A DNA stretch of 64,000 nt from Desulfoferula sp040751985 (GTDB lineage Bacteria; Desulfobacterota; Desulfarculia; Desulfarculales; Desulfarculaceae): positions 36,497-100,496 of the forward strand of contig JBFMFU010000071.1 of NCBI GenBank assembly GCA_040751985.1. The letters run 5' to 3'. The notes beneath the pieces were generated by a model. It saw nothing but the letters and a program-made list of their open reading frames with translations, did no database searches and was not told the origin of the DNA. Positions 8,491 through 16,713 of the stretch are shown one piece after another (position 1 is the first letter of the stretch; every line of letters begins with the position of its first letter). The translations under genes were made by a program, and so were the position numbers.

Positions 8491-9747
8491 TTACATCTGA
8501 CCGGCTTTGCGCTTGCAGCCGGTGTCCTTCAAGGGCACGGTGGTCTTGTCAATGGGGATCATCTCCACCATCTTGCTGCCCGGATACGACTTGTCGTACT
8601 TGTTCTGCTCCTTGGGGATGATCATGGTCACCGGGATGGGCGACTGGATCTGGTGGTCCTCGGCCCGCATATAAACGTCACCGTTGATGCCGTTGTACTT
8701 CATGCCCTCCAAGGTCTTGATGATCTTGGGAACATCCCACTTGCCCACCTTGTTGATCGCGTCCCAGACCATGCGGATATGGTAGTTCTTGAAGACCGTG
8801 GTGCCCGGCCACTGGTACACAGTGTCCTTGGAGGTGACGATTTTCTGCCAGACCTTATGCCAGGCCTGGTCCAGGGCCTGCTGCTTGGGGTTGGGGTTGA
8901 CGATGCTGCCGAAGTCGGCGGTGACGAAGCCCAGGGCCGCGTTTTGCACGTCCCGCAGCTGCACGCCGTCCTCCAGGAAGTAGGACAGCAGCTTGGCCTT
9001 CAGGCCCAGGTTCTTGCCCTGTTTGATCAAAAGTCCCAGATCCGGCCCCCAGTTGCCGGTGAAGACCCACTCGGCGCCCGAAGCATTGAGCTTGGTGATG
9101 TAGGGAGCGAAGTCCTTGGTCATCAGGGGATGATAGACCTCCACCGCGATCTGGATGTCGGGGCGGAATTTCTTGAGGGCCGTCTTGAAGTCGGCCGCGG
9201 CCTCGCGCCCGAAGTTGTAGTCCTGGCAGATGATGCCCACCTTCTTGACCTTGGGCAGCTTCTGCAGATAGGCCGCCAGGGCGCCGGAGTGCTGGGCGGT
9301 GTTCAAGCTGATGCGGAAGAAATAGGGGTTGCATCCCTCGCCGGTCAGGCTGGCCGCCTCGGCGCCGTAGCTGATCACCAGCACCTTGTACTTCTTGCCC
9401 ACCTGGGCCAAGGCCTTGGCGATGTGGCTGCCGGTGCCGGTGCTGATGATGGTGACCTTCTTCTCCAAAATGGCCTGGGTGGCCAGGCGCACGGCCACGT
9501 CGGGCTTGAGCTGGCTGTCATATTGGAGGACCTCGATCTTTTTGCCCAGCACGCCGCCCTTTTCCTGGTTGTACTGCATGGCGTGGAACATCATGCCCCA
9601 GTTGTAGCTGTCGCCGATGTACTTGAAGGGTCCGGACAGGGGATCAAAGGTGGCCACCTTGAAGGTGTCCGCCGCCCAGGCCCCGCCGGCCAGCAGGCTG
9701 GCCAGGAAAGCCAGCATGGCCAACATAACCAACAGTTTTCTTTTCAT
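8491..9747 (-). CDS. LIV-type ABC transporter periplasmic binding protein
   Basis: A 418-aa substrate-binding protein. A signal peptide is clear: MKRK, a hydrophobic run to about residue 22, then GGAWA before ADTF, with cleavage likely after AWA. The mature part reads FKVATFDPLSGPFKYIG, the opening of the Peripla_BP_6 fold. I chose ATG 9747 because AAGGAGGAGG lies just upstream and it places the signal peptide at the N-terminus; the open frame runs on for 33 codons without a ribosome site. It follows livHMGF in the same operon. The ligand may be an amino acid or a carboxylic acid. Confidence 0.88.
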   Translation of the reverse strand: MKRKLLVMLAMLAFLASLLAGGAWAADTFKVATFDPLSGPFKYIGDSYNWGMMFHAMQYNQEKGGVLGKKIEVLQYDSQLKPDVAVRLATQAILEKKVTIISTGTGSHIAKALAQVGKKYKVLVISYGAEAASLTGEGCNPYFFRISLNTAQHSGALAAYLQKLPKVKKVGIICQDYNFGREAAADFKTALKKFRPDIQIAVEVYHPLMTKDFAPYITKLNASGAEWVFTGNWGPDLGLLIKQGKNLGLKAKLLSYFLEDGVQLRDVQNAALGFVTADFGSIVNPNPKQQALDQAWHKVWQKIVTSKDTVYQWPGTTVFKNYHIRMVWDAINKVGKWDVPKIIKTLEGMKYNGINGDVYMRAEDHQIQSPIPVTMIIPKEQNKYDKSYPGSKMVEMIPIDKTTVPLKDTGCKRKAGQM

Positions 9748-9796
9748 GACCGACCTCCTCCTTGAGTTAACCGTAATCCTATGGAAGCAAAGGTTC

Positions 9797-10510
9797 TCAG
9801 ACCTCCAGATAGCGGCGGCGGATGTCGTCCGCCTGGAGTATCTCATCGGACGTGCCGGTGAAGACGATCTGGCCTTTGGCCATTACGTAGCCGCGCACGG
9901 CTAACTTCAGGGCCATCTTCATGTTCTGCTCCACCAGCAATATGGACACGCCGGCCTGGTTGATCTCCTTTAGTATCTGGGCCACCATCTTGCGGATCAG
10001 GGGGGCCAGGCCCTCGGTGGGCTCGTCTACCAGGAGCAGGCTGGGGTTGCCCATCAGGGTTCGGGCGATGGTCAGCATCTGCTGCTCGCCGCCGGAGAGG
10101 GTGGTGCCCCGCTGGTGCTGGCGGTCTTTGAGGATGGGGAACACGGAGTAGATTCGGTCCAGGCCCCAGGCCACGGCTGCCTGCTCACGGCCCCGCATGG
10201 CCCGCCGGCCCATGAGCAGGTTCTCGGTCACCGACAGCCGCTCAAAGATGGCCCGGTCCTCGGGAACGTAGCCAATGCCCAGACGCGCGATGCGGTGTGA
10301 GCGCAGGCCCTGCACCGGCTTGCCGTCCCAGTCGATGGTGCCGGAGGCGGGCCTGACGATGCCCATGATGCTGCGCAGGGTGGTGGACTTGCCCACCCCG
10401 TTGCGCCCCAGCAGGGCCACTATCTCCCCGCGCCGCACCTCCAGGTCCACCCCGTGCAGGATCTGGCTCTTGTCATAAAAGGCCGTCAAACCCTGGACGC
10501 GGAAAAGCAT
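9797..10510 (-). CDS. livF: LIV-type ABC transporter ATPase LivF
   Basis: A 237-aa cytoplasmic ATPase of the branched-chain amino acid (HAAT) transporter family. Walker A is GRNGVGKST (about 36-44), the signature is LSGGEQQ, Walker B is LLLVDEPTEGLAP, and the switch His lies in LLVEQNMK. It is separated from LivG by two bases. There are 49 bases to the binding-protein start. LivF and LivG form the ATPase heterodimer under the LivHM channel. Confidence 0.9.
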   Translation of the reverse strand: MLFRVQGLTAFYDKSQILHGVDLEVRRGEIVALLGRNGVGKSTTLRSIMGIVRPASGTIDWDGKPVQGLRSHRIARLGIGYVPEDRAIFERLSVTENLLMGRRAMRGREQAAVAWGLDRIYSVFPILKDRQHQRGTTLSGGEQQMLTIARTLMGNPSLLLVDEPTEGLAPLIRKMVAQILKEINQAGVSILLVEQNMKMALKLAVRGYVMAKGQIVFTGTSDEILQADDIRRRYLEV

Positions 10511-10512
10511 GG

Positions 10513-11256
10513 CTAGTCCTCTTCTCCCAGATAGGCTTCTTTGACCTTGGGGTCCTGCTGGATCTCCTCCTTGGGCCCGGAGGCCAACACCGCGCCGTAG
10601 TGCAGAACGGTAATGCGGTCGGCCAGGCCGAAGACCACATCCATGTCGTGCTCGATGATGATCAGGGTCATGCCCGCGGTGACCCGTTTGATCAAATCCA
10701 CCACCAGGCGGGTCTCCTCGCTGGACATGCCGGCGGTGGGCTCGTCCAAAAGTATCACCCGCGGCTGCAGGGCCAGGGTCAGGCCTATCTCCAGGGCCCG
10801 TTGCTGCCCATAAGCCAGCATGCCGCCAGGCACCTGGGCCTGCTCGGCCAGGCCGATGCGCCGCAACAGCTCAACCACTTCCTGGTTCACCGCCTTCATG
10901 CGCGACACGGGATGCACGAAGTCCAGGCGGATGGAACGGCGCGAAAGCACGGCCGCCTGCAAGCTCTGGAACACGGTCAAGCGGGGGAAGATGTTGGTGA
11001 TCTGAAAAGAACGCGCCAAGCCGTGGCGCGCCCGCCAGTATACCGACCGCCGGGTGATGTCCTGGCCGTCCAGCAGCACCGCGCCTCCCTTGGGTTGGTA
11101 CTTGCCGGTGATCATGTTGAACAGGGTGGTCTTGCCCGCGCCATTGGGCCCGATGATGGCCCGCCGCTCGCCCTCGGCCACATCCAGGTCCACGCCGAAA
11201 AGCACCGCCAGGCCTTTGAAGTCGTGCCGGATGTCTTTGGCTTGCAGAATGCTCAT
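10513..11256 (-). CDS. livG: LIV-type ABC transporter ATPase LivG
   Basis: A 247-aa ATPase partner of LivF. Walker A is GPNGAGKTT, the signature region is LAYGQQRALEIGLTL (the Q-rich LivG form) and Walker B is VILLDEPTAGM. I chose ATG 11256 because GGAGGA lies seven bases upstream and the ATG overlaps the LivM stop (ATGA); a TTG at 11277 would add seven residues. The C-terminal extension after the switch His, ending with PKVKEAYLGEED, is the standard LivG tail that contacts the permease. Confidence 0.9.
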   Translation of the reverse strand: MSILQAKDIRHDFKGLAVLFGVDLDVAEGERRAIIGPNGAGKTTLFNMITGKYQPKGGAVLLDGQDITRRSVYWRARHGLARSFQITNIFPRLTVFQSLQAAVLSRRSIRLDFVHPVSRMKAVNQEVVELLRRIGLAEQAQVPGGMLAYGQQRALEIGLTLALQPRVILLDEPTAGMSSEETRLVVDLIKRVTAGMTLIIIEHDMDVVFGLADRITVLHYGAVLASGPKEEIQQDPKVKEAYLGEED

Positions 11257-12248
11257 GACGCAGTCCTCCGCCCCCAAAGCCCGCTAACCGCGCGCAGCAG
11301 CCAATACCAGGCGTAGAGCACCAGGCTGATCAGGCCGCCGCGGAAATATAGCACCATGGCGATGAAAAAGGCGCCTATGTAGAACTCCCACATGTCGGTC
11401 AGCCGCGAGAGCCAGTCGCCTATGAAGACCATGAACATGGCGCCCAGCATAGGACCGAAGAAGTGCCCCACCCCACCGATCACCATCATCAGGATAGCGT
11501 CCACCGCCTTGAAGATGTCGATGGCTCCGGTGGAGACGAACTCCTGGAACATGGCGAACATGCTGCCGGCGATGCCCGCCAGAAAGGCCGCGATGGTGAA
11601 CAGGTAAAAACGGATGGCGGCGGTACGGTGGCCCAGGAAGCGGGCCCGCTCCTCGTTCTCCCTGAGCAACACGATAGAGACGCCCAACGGGGTCCGTATG
11701 AGGTGCCAGGCCAGGAGCAGCATCACTCCTATCACCACCGCCGTGAACCAATAGAAATTGGCGGTGTTGGACATGTCGATGCTGCCGATAAGGGGTATGT
11801 GCAGGGGCGGCTTGGGAAAGCCGCCCAAGCCGTCGTCGCCGCCGGTGACGGCCCGCCATTTGAGGGCCACCGCATACAGGAGCTGGTTGAAGGCCAGGGT
11901 GAGCATGGCGTAGTAGGTGCCCGAGACGCGGATCAGGAAGATGGAGAAAAACGCCCCTATGATTCCCGCGGCCACGCCGCCCATGAGTAGCGCTGGTATC
12001 AGCCCCAGGCCCTTAATGTGCAGCAGCGAAAGAGCCGTGATGTAGGCCCCCACTCCGAAGTAGGCCGCGTGGCCGAAGGACAGCAGGCCGCCGAAGCCAG
12101 TGATCAGGTTCAGGCTCACCGCAAAAAGGGCGTAGTAGAGCACCTCGGTCATCAGCCGCAGGTGGACCGTGCTCAAGAACGAGGGACAGGCCAAGACCAC
12201 CAGGCCTATGATCGTCAGGACCGCCGTGTTCAAGCGCCTTGTAGTCAT
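11253..12248 (-). CDS. livM: LIV-type ABC transporter permease LivM
   Basis: A 331-aa inner-membrane permease with roughly eight to ten hydrophobic segments. The family motif SLNLITGFGGLLSFGHAAYFGVGAY (about residues 44-68) and the coupling-loop region AIDIFKAVDAILMMVIGGVG are present. The start ATG shares its first base with the end of the LivH stop. A short basic tail, WYWLLRAVSGLWGRR, follows the last membrane segment. Confidence 0.9.
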   Translation of the reverse strand: MTTRRLNTAVLTIIGLVVLACPSFLSTVHLRLMTEVLYYALFAVSLNLITGFGGLLSFGHAAYFGVGAYITALSLLHIKGLGLIPALLMGGVAAGIIGAFFSIFLIRVSGTYYAMLTLAFNQLLYAVALKWRAVTGGDDGLGGFPKPPLHIPLIGSIDMSNTANFYWFTAVVIGVMLLLAWHLIRTPLGVSIVLLRENEERARFLGHRTAAIRFYLFTIAAFLAGIAGSMFAMFQEFVSTGAIDIFKAVDAILMMVIGGVGHFFGPMLGAMFMVFIGDWLSRLTDMWEFYIGAFFIAMVLYFRGGLISLVLYAWYWLLRAVSGLWGRRTAS

Positions 12249-13120
12249 TAGCCCTTCTCGCCGAAAAGACCCTGAGGTTTAATGCTTAGCACCACAGCCA
12301 TGATGAAAAACATCAGGATCAGGCTGAACTGCGGGAACAGGAGCACGCCGAAGGATTGCAGCTCGCCTATGAGGAAGGAAGCCACCACCGCACCCAACAG
12401 GCTGCCCAGCCCGCCCACCACCACCACCACGAAGGCGTCCATGCCCACCACCGTGGCCATGCCCGGATAGATGCCCAGGATGGGCCCGGCGATGACGCCG
12501 GCCAGGCCAGCCAGGCCCGCGCCCAGGGCGAAGACCATGTTGAATACCAGCGGGGTGTCCGTGCCCAGGGCGCTGACCATCACCGGGTTGGTGATAGCCG
12601 CCCGCACGATCATGCCCAGGTTGGTCTTGAACAACACCAGGGCCAGCGCCGTCAGCACCGCCAACCCAAAGAAGAAGATGAACAGGCGGTAGATGGGATA
12701 AGTGGAGCCCAGAATCTGCACGGAGCCGGTCAGGGAGGGCGGTATCTGCACCGGCAGAGGCTCAGTGCCCCAGCCCCACTTGACCAACTCCAGGATCACC
12801 AGAGACAGGCCGATGGTCAACAGCAGCTCGAACAAATGTCCGGCTTCGTGCACCGGCCGCAGCAGGAAGTGCTCGGTGAGGGAACCGACGGCGGCGGCCA
12901 GTAGAGGGCCCAGTACCAGGGACACCCAGAAGTTGCCGGTGATGCCCAGCACGCTGTAACCCAGATAGGCGCCCAGCATGTAAAAGGAGGCGTGGGCCAG
13001 GTTGAGCATGCCCATCATCCCGAATACGATGCTTAGGCCCGAGGACACCAAGAAGATCAGCACGCCGTAGACCAGTCCGTGCAGGCAGGTGATCAGGATG
13101 GTCGTTAAATCAAGGGCCAT
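12248..13120 (-). CDS. livH: LIV-type ABC transporter permease LivH
   Basis: A 290-aa inner-membrane permease, partner of LivM. It shows GLSIVFGMMGMLNLAHASFYMLGAY (about 28-52), the LivH signature, and the conserved VVVVVGGLGSLLGAVVASFLIGE segment near residue 230. It is the first transporter gene, 55 bases after the XRE regulator stop. That gap holds a 16-bp palindrome, so transcription may be shared with the regulator or attenuated between them. Confidence 0.9.
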   Translation of the reverse strand: MALDLTTILITCLHGLVYGVLIFLVSSGLSIVFGMMGMLNLAHASFYMLGAYLGYSVLGITGNFWVSLVLGPLLAAAVGSLTEHFLLRPVHEAGHLFELLLTIGLSLVILELVKWGWGTEPLPVQIPPSLTGSVQILGSTYPIYRLFIFFFGLAVLTALALVLFKTNLGMIVRAAITNPVMVSALGTDTPLVFNMVFALGAGLAGLAGVIAGPILGIYPGMATVVGMDAFVVVVVGGLGSLLGAVVASFLIGELQSFGVLLFPQFSLILMFFIMAVVLSIKPQGLFGEKG

Positions 13121-13152
13121 ATGTTGCAGCCTTCCCTGAGGGTACCCAGCGA

Positions 13153-13168
13153 ACCGGCCGCGGCCGGT
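13153..13168. other. Perfect 16-bp GC palindrome after the XRE gene
   Basis: ACCGGCCG followed directly by CGGCCGGT, seven bases beyond the XRE stop and 33 bases before the livH start. No T tract follows in the direction of transcription. It could reduce read-through into livH or be chance in GC-rich DNA. Confidence 0.35.
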
Positions 13169-13175
13169 CTTTATA

Positions 13176-13793
13176 TCAAGGCGTGAAGATCACGATTAGG
13201 CATTTAACCCGGGGGCAGTTCAGCGTTACACCGCGGTGCGGAACGTCGGCATCTATGTAGATGCAATCCCCCTCCTCCACGATGTACTCCTGACCGCCTA
13301 TCTCGAAGCGCATGGTCCCCTCCAGCACCAGGAGCATCTCCTCGCCTTTGTGTTGGAAAAAAGGTTGATGCTTGACCTTGGCCGGGATGGTCAGGAGATA
13401 GGGCTCCATGTGCTTGTGGGGAAACTTGTGAGCCAGAGTTTCATAGGCATAGCCGAAAACCGAGCCGTCCCGGGCCATCAACTGGCGCTCGCCTTTTTTG
13501 ACCAGGGAGGCGCTGGTACCGGCCTGGTCCTCCCCGAACAGCTCGGCGATGTTTACGCGCAGGCCCTTGGCTATGTTGAGCAGAGTGGATACCGGCGGGG
13601 CCTTGCGGGAGTTTTCCAGCTTGGAAAGATAGCCCTTGCTGATGCCGGTTTTTTGGGCCAGGCCTTCCAGGGTGAATCCCTTGGCCTTGCGGATGCGGCG
13701 GATGTTTTTACCTATTTCCGATTCGGGCAGCATATCGGAAACTTCATCTCCCGCCGGTGGCGTGGCAGCCTGCGTTACCGGAGTCCTGGACAT
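13176..13793 (-). CDS. XRE family regulator with cupin domain
   Basis: A 205-aa regulator. The HTH is IGKNIRRIRKAKGFTLEGLAQ and TGISKGYLSKLENSRK (about 25-65), followed by a cupin at about 125-200 with EMLLVLEGTMRFEIGGQ and a PHRGVTLN histidine. PuuR/SutR-type proteins of this build sense small molecules through the cupin. The frame stays open to 13955, but a promoter at 13923-13951 would exclude that start. I chose ATG 13793; ATG 13733 (185 aa) is an alternative. It probably represses itself through the palindrome at 13905 and may also control the liv operon just downstream. Confidence 0.8.
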   Translation of the reverse strand: MSRTPVTQAATPPAGDEVSDMLPESEIGKNIRRIRKAKGFTLEGLAQKTGISKGYLSKLENSRKAPPVSTLLNIAKGLRVNIAELFGEDQAGTSASLVKKGERQLMARDGSVFGYAYETLAHKFPHKHMEPYLLTIPAKVKHQPFFQHKGEEMLLVLEGTMRFEIGGQEYIVEEGDCIYIDADVPHRGVTLNCPRVKCLIVIFTP

Positions 13794-13811
13794 AGCCCCG
13801 GACAGGCCATT

Positions 13812-13828
13812 ATTTGACGATAGGAAAC
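13812..13828. promoter_or_regulatory. Imperfect second copy of the XRE operator
   Basis: ATTTGACGATAGGAAAC keeps the right arm TAGGAAAC and the TTT of the left arm of the perfect palindrome at 13905-13921. It lies 18 bases upstream of the ATG at 13793, inside the likely untranslated leader. Confidence 0.45.
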
Positions 13829-13904
13829 TGCGACGGCCCAGGCGTAGAAAGGCGTCTTCCTTGAAATAGAGGAAAAAACCCGATGATTGTGCTGCGGCGC
13901 GTTG

Positions 13905-13921
13905 GTTTCCTATTAGGAAAC
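13905..13921. promoter_or_regulatory. Perfect palindromic operator of the XRE-cupin gene
   Basis: GTTTCCTATTAGGAAAC has two perfect 8-base arms around one central base. It begins just after the -10 region on the minus strand and so covers the expected transcription start of the regulator gene. The position is ideal for autorepression. Confidence 0.7.
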
Positions 13922-13951
13922 TTTTTAACCCATTCGCGTACGCCGTGTCAA
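13922..13951 (-). promoter_or_regulatory. Sigma-70-like promoter for the XRE-cupin gene
   Basis: On the minus strand a consensus TTGACA (13946-13951) is followed by an 18-base spacer and TAAAAA (13922-13927), or a 17-base spacer and TTAAAA. The palindromic operator follows immediately. It lies in the short gap after the SDR gene that ends at 13976, so the regulator and transporter genes need not depend on the upstream beta-oxidation promoter. Confidence 0.6.
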
Positions 13952-13975
13952 TCACCTAGAACACCTTTTTTTAGC

Positions 13976-14719
13976 TCAAGACGTGTGGGCCCCACCGTCC
14001 ACGTTGATGGTTTGCCCGGTGATGTAGGAGGCCTCTTCCGAGGCCAGGAACACGATCAGACTGGCCACCTCCTCGGGGCGGCCCAGGCGTCGCAGAGGCA
14101 CCAAGAACTGCATGAACATCGCGAGGCTTTGCTGGGGCACCGTCTTGAGCATCTCGGTGTCTATGGTGCCCGGCGAGACGCAGTTGACCCGCACGCCCTT
14201 GGGGCCCAGCTCCATAGCGGCGGTGCGAGTCAGGCCCACCACCCCGCCCTTGGAGGCAGAGTAGTTGAGCTGGCCGGGGTTGCCGTAGCGGGAGGTGGAG
14301 GAAACATTGATGATGGCGCCGCGGCCCTGCTGGCGCATGGGGATCATGGCCGCCTGCAGGCAGTTGAAAACGCCCGTGAGGTTCACGGCGATCACCTGGT
14401 CCCACTGCTCCGGGGTCATCTTGTGGCCCATGGCATCGCGGGTGATGCCGGCGTTGTTCACCAGGATGTCTAGCCCGCCCAGGTTCTGCACGGTGTCCGC
14501 CACCATCTTGGCCGCAAAGCTGCGCTCGGCCACGTTGCCGGGCACTACCAGGCATCGGCGGCCCATCTTCTCTATCTCGACGGCCAGCGCCGCCAGGGCC
14601 GCCTGGTCCAGGTCGTTCAGGGCCACGTCCGCGCCTTCGACCGCCAGGGCCCGCGCCGTGGCCGCGCCGATGCCCCGGGCCGCGCCGGTGATGATGGCTA
14701 CCTTGTCCTTGAGCCTCAT
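13976..14719 (-). CDS. SDR family oxidoreductase, FabG-like
   Basis: A 247-aa short-chain dehydrogenase of the 3-oxoacyl-ACP/CoA reductase type. TGAARGIGAATARAL binds the nucleotide (about 11-25), NNAG lies at about 90, and the triad is in NVSSTSRYG and YSASKGG. It ends with the expected ITGQTINVDGG. It follows thiolase in the minus-strand beta-oxidation operon, so it may act as a 3-hydroxyacyl-CoA dehydrogenase there instead of in lipid synthesis. Confidence 0.87.
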   Translation of the reverse strand: MRLKDKVAIITGAARGIGAATARALAVEGADVALNDLDQAALAALAVEIEKMGRRCLVVPGNVAERSFAAKMVADTVQNLGGLDILVNNAGITRDAMGHKMTPEQWDQVIAVNLTGVFNCLQAAMIPMRQQGRGAIINVSSTSRYGNPGQLNYSASKGGVVGLTRTAAMELGPKGVRVNCVSPGTIDTEMLKTVPQQSLAMFMQFLVPLRRLGRPEEVASLIVFLASEEASYITGQTINVDGGAHTS

Positions 14720-14792
14720 GTCTCGCCTCGGCCATGCCGGCCCCGCCCCGGGAGGAGCGTCTCCCGGTGGCGGGTGGTGCCTGGATTAGTCT

Positions 14793-15995
14793 CTAGCCTT
14801 CGTACTCGATGATGGTGGCCACACCCTGGCCGCCGCCCACGCAGGCGTTGGCGCAGCCGTAGCGGCCGCCCTTGGTCGCCAGGATGCGGGCCAGGGTGCC
14901 GATCAGCCGGTTGCCGGTGGCGCCCAGGGGGTGCCCGATGGCCAGGCCGCCGCCCATGACGTTGACCCGCTCCGGGTCCAGGCCCAGTTCGGTGATGCAG
15001 TTCAGGGCCACAATGGCAAAGGCCTCGTTGATCTCCCAGAAGTCGATGTCGCTGGCCTGGAGTCCGGCGGCCTTGAGGGCCTTCTGGCTGGCGGGCACCG
15101 GGCCCTGTCCCATGATGGTGGGGTCCACGCCGGCGAAGCCGATGGAGCGGATGGTGGCCAGGGGCTTGATGCCCTTGGCGGCCGCCTTCTCCTTGGACAT
15201 TAGGATCATGCCGGTGGCGGCGGCGTTGAGCGGCGAGGAGTTGCCCGCGGTGATCACGCCGTCCTTCTTGAAGGCCGGCCGCAGCTGGGTCAGCTCCTCC
15301 AGGCTGGTGTCGCCGCGCACCGCCTGGTCCTTGTCCACGGTCATGGTGCTGCCATCCAACTGGGGCGCCTCGATGGGCAGTATCTCCCCGTCGAAGAAGC
15401 CCTCGGCCTGGGCCTGGGCCGCCCGCTGGTGAGAGCGCACTGCCCACTTGTCCATGTCCTCTTTGGTGTAGCTGGTCTGGGCGAAGAGCTTCTCGGCGGT
15501 GAGGCCCATATTCATGGCCGTGGCCATGTCCCAGTGCTTGTACTCGGGGGCCAAGAACAAAGAAATGTTGGGGGCCACCAGGCCGCGGTCGGTGGTGACG
15601 CCGCCCATGGGCACCCGGGTCATGTGCTCCATGCCGCCCACCATCACCACGTCGGCGTAGCCCTGGGCGATCTCCATGAAGCCGATGTGCACGCCGGCCA
15701 TGGCCGAGCCGCACTGCTGGTCCACGAACTTGGCCGCGATGGTCTCGGGCAGGTTGGCCAGCAGGATGGGGGTGCGGCCGCCGTAGGCCCACTGCTCGCC
15801 CACGCCGGTGGCCGAGCCCAGCAGGAAGTCGTCAATCTCCTTGGCCTCGATGCCGGTGCGTTTGATCAGCTCGGGCAGGAGCTTGGCCAGCAGCTCATCG
15901 GCCCGCATGGCGTGGAACCAGTCGCGGCCAGGGTCGCGGGGACGGGAGCGGGACTGGGCCGTACGCAGGTAGCCAGCGATAACCACTTCTTGCAT
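14793..15995 (-). CDS. Thiolase (acetyl-CoA acyltransferase)
   Basis: A 400-aa thiolase that cleaves 3-oxoacyl-CoA with CoA. The acyl-accepting Cys95 is in QQCGSAMAG, the catalytic His355 is in GHPLGATG, and the second Cys385 is in ACVGGGQG. All three active-site residues are intact and the length is normal. The start ATG has AAAGGAG eight bases upstream. It is preceded by TetR with a three-base gap and followed by an SDR. Together with the FadJ at 18529 it completes a beta-oxidation cycle. Confidence 0.92.
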   Translation of the reverse strand: MQEVVIAGYLRTAQSRSRPRDPGRDWFHAMRADELLAKLLPELIKRTGIEAKEIDDFLLGSATGVGEQWAYGGRTPILLANLPETIAAKFVDQQCGSAMAGVHIGFMEIAQGYADVVMVGGMEHMTRVPMGGVTTDRGLVAPNISLFLAPEYKHWDMATAMNMGLTAEKLFAQTSYTKEDMDKWAVRSHQRAAQAQAEGFFDGEILPIEAPQLDGSTMTVDKDQAVRGDTSLEELTQLRPAFKKDGVITAGNSSPLNAAATGMILMSKEKAAAKGIKPLATIRSIGFAGVDPTIMGQGPVPASQKALKAAGLQASDIDFWEINEAFAIVALNCITELGLDPERVNVMGGGLAIGHPLGATGNRLIGTLARILATKGGRYGCANACVGGGQGVATIIEYEG

Positions 15996-15998
15996 TTG

Positions 15999-16679
15999 TC
16001 AATCTCCTTTGGGTTTCCCGGGGCGGTTGGCCCCTGGTCTGCGCCTGCGGCTCCACTGCGGGCGGGGGGCCTCGGCCCCAGGCGTCTCTGGGCTGAGAAT
16101 TCCTTCCATGACCACGTCCACGATGGGGTCCACCGTGGCCAACAGATCGCGCTTGCGGTCCGAGAGCAGCCAGTTCACGGTCACATGATCCACGGCGCCC
16201 ATGAGCACCGAGCGGATGATGTAGGGATCGATGTCCGGTCGGAACTCGCCGTTGTCGATGCCCTCCTGGATGATCCCGGAGATGTACTGGAAGCCTTCGC
16301 GGATCAGGCGATAGCCCTCGGTTTCGCGGAACTTCTGGTTTGTCTTGAGTATCACCAGATTCAGTACGGCATAGTCCGGGTGGTTCTTCCACATGTGCAG
16401 ATACAAATAGACTATGGCCCGCAGGCGGTTGGCCGCGCCCTTAATAATCTCAATGTGGAAGCGCACCACCTCGCCGTAGCGGTCGGTGAAGGCCTTGGGG
16501 ATGTGGAAGAGCAGGTTCTCCTTGTTGGAGAAATGCTCGTAGATGGTGCCTTCGGAGACCCGGGCCCGGCGGGCGATGGCCGCAACGGTGGCGTCCTGAA
16601 AACCCTTTTCGGCAAAGACCTTCAGGGCCGCGTCCAGGATGCGCTGCTTGCGCTCTTCGCTTTTGTTCTGGCCGCTCAC
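15999..16679 (-). CDS. TetR family regulator, fatty-acid type
   Basis: A 226-aa repressor. The N-terminal HTH reads RILDAALKVFAEKGFQDATV and ARVSEGTIYEHFSNKENLL (about 13-58). The C-terminal domain resembles the FadR-type TetR_C of acyl-CoA-responsive repressors, and a basic, proline-rich tail of about 30 residues follows. It is encoded between a dehydrogenase and thiolase, so it is a likely controller of this beta-oxidation operon, perhaps acting at the 22464-22955 promoter region. Confidence 0.83.
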   Translation of the reverse strand: MSGQNKSEERKQRILDAALKVFAEKGFQDATVAAIARRARVSEGTIYEHFSNKENLLFHIPKAFTDRYGEVVRFHIEIIKGAANRLRAIVYLYLHMWKNHPDYAVLNLVILKTNQKFRETEGYRLIREGFQYISGIIQEGIDNGEFRPDIDPYIIRSVLMGAVDHVTVNWLLSDRKRDLLATVDPIVDVVMEGILSPETPGAEAPRPQWSRRRRPGANRPGKPKGD

Positions 16680-16713
16680 GGCTCCCTCTTTTCTGGCTTT
16701 TCTGGCGCCGGGC

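Noticed and set aside
13794..13955. A longer XRE-cupin protein starting at 13955
   Set aside because: That start lies upstream of the probable promoter and operator, so the extra 54 codons would not be transcribed.
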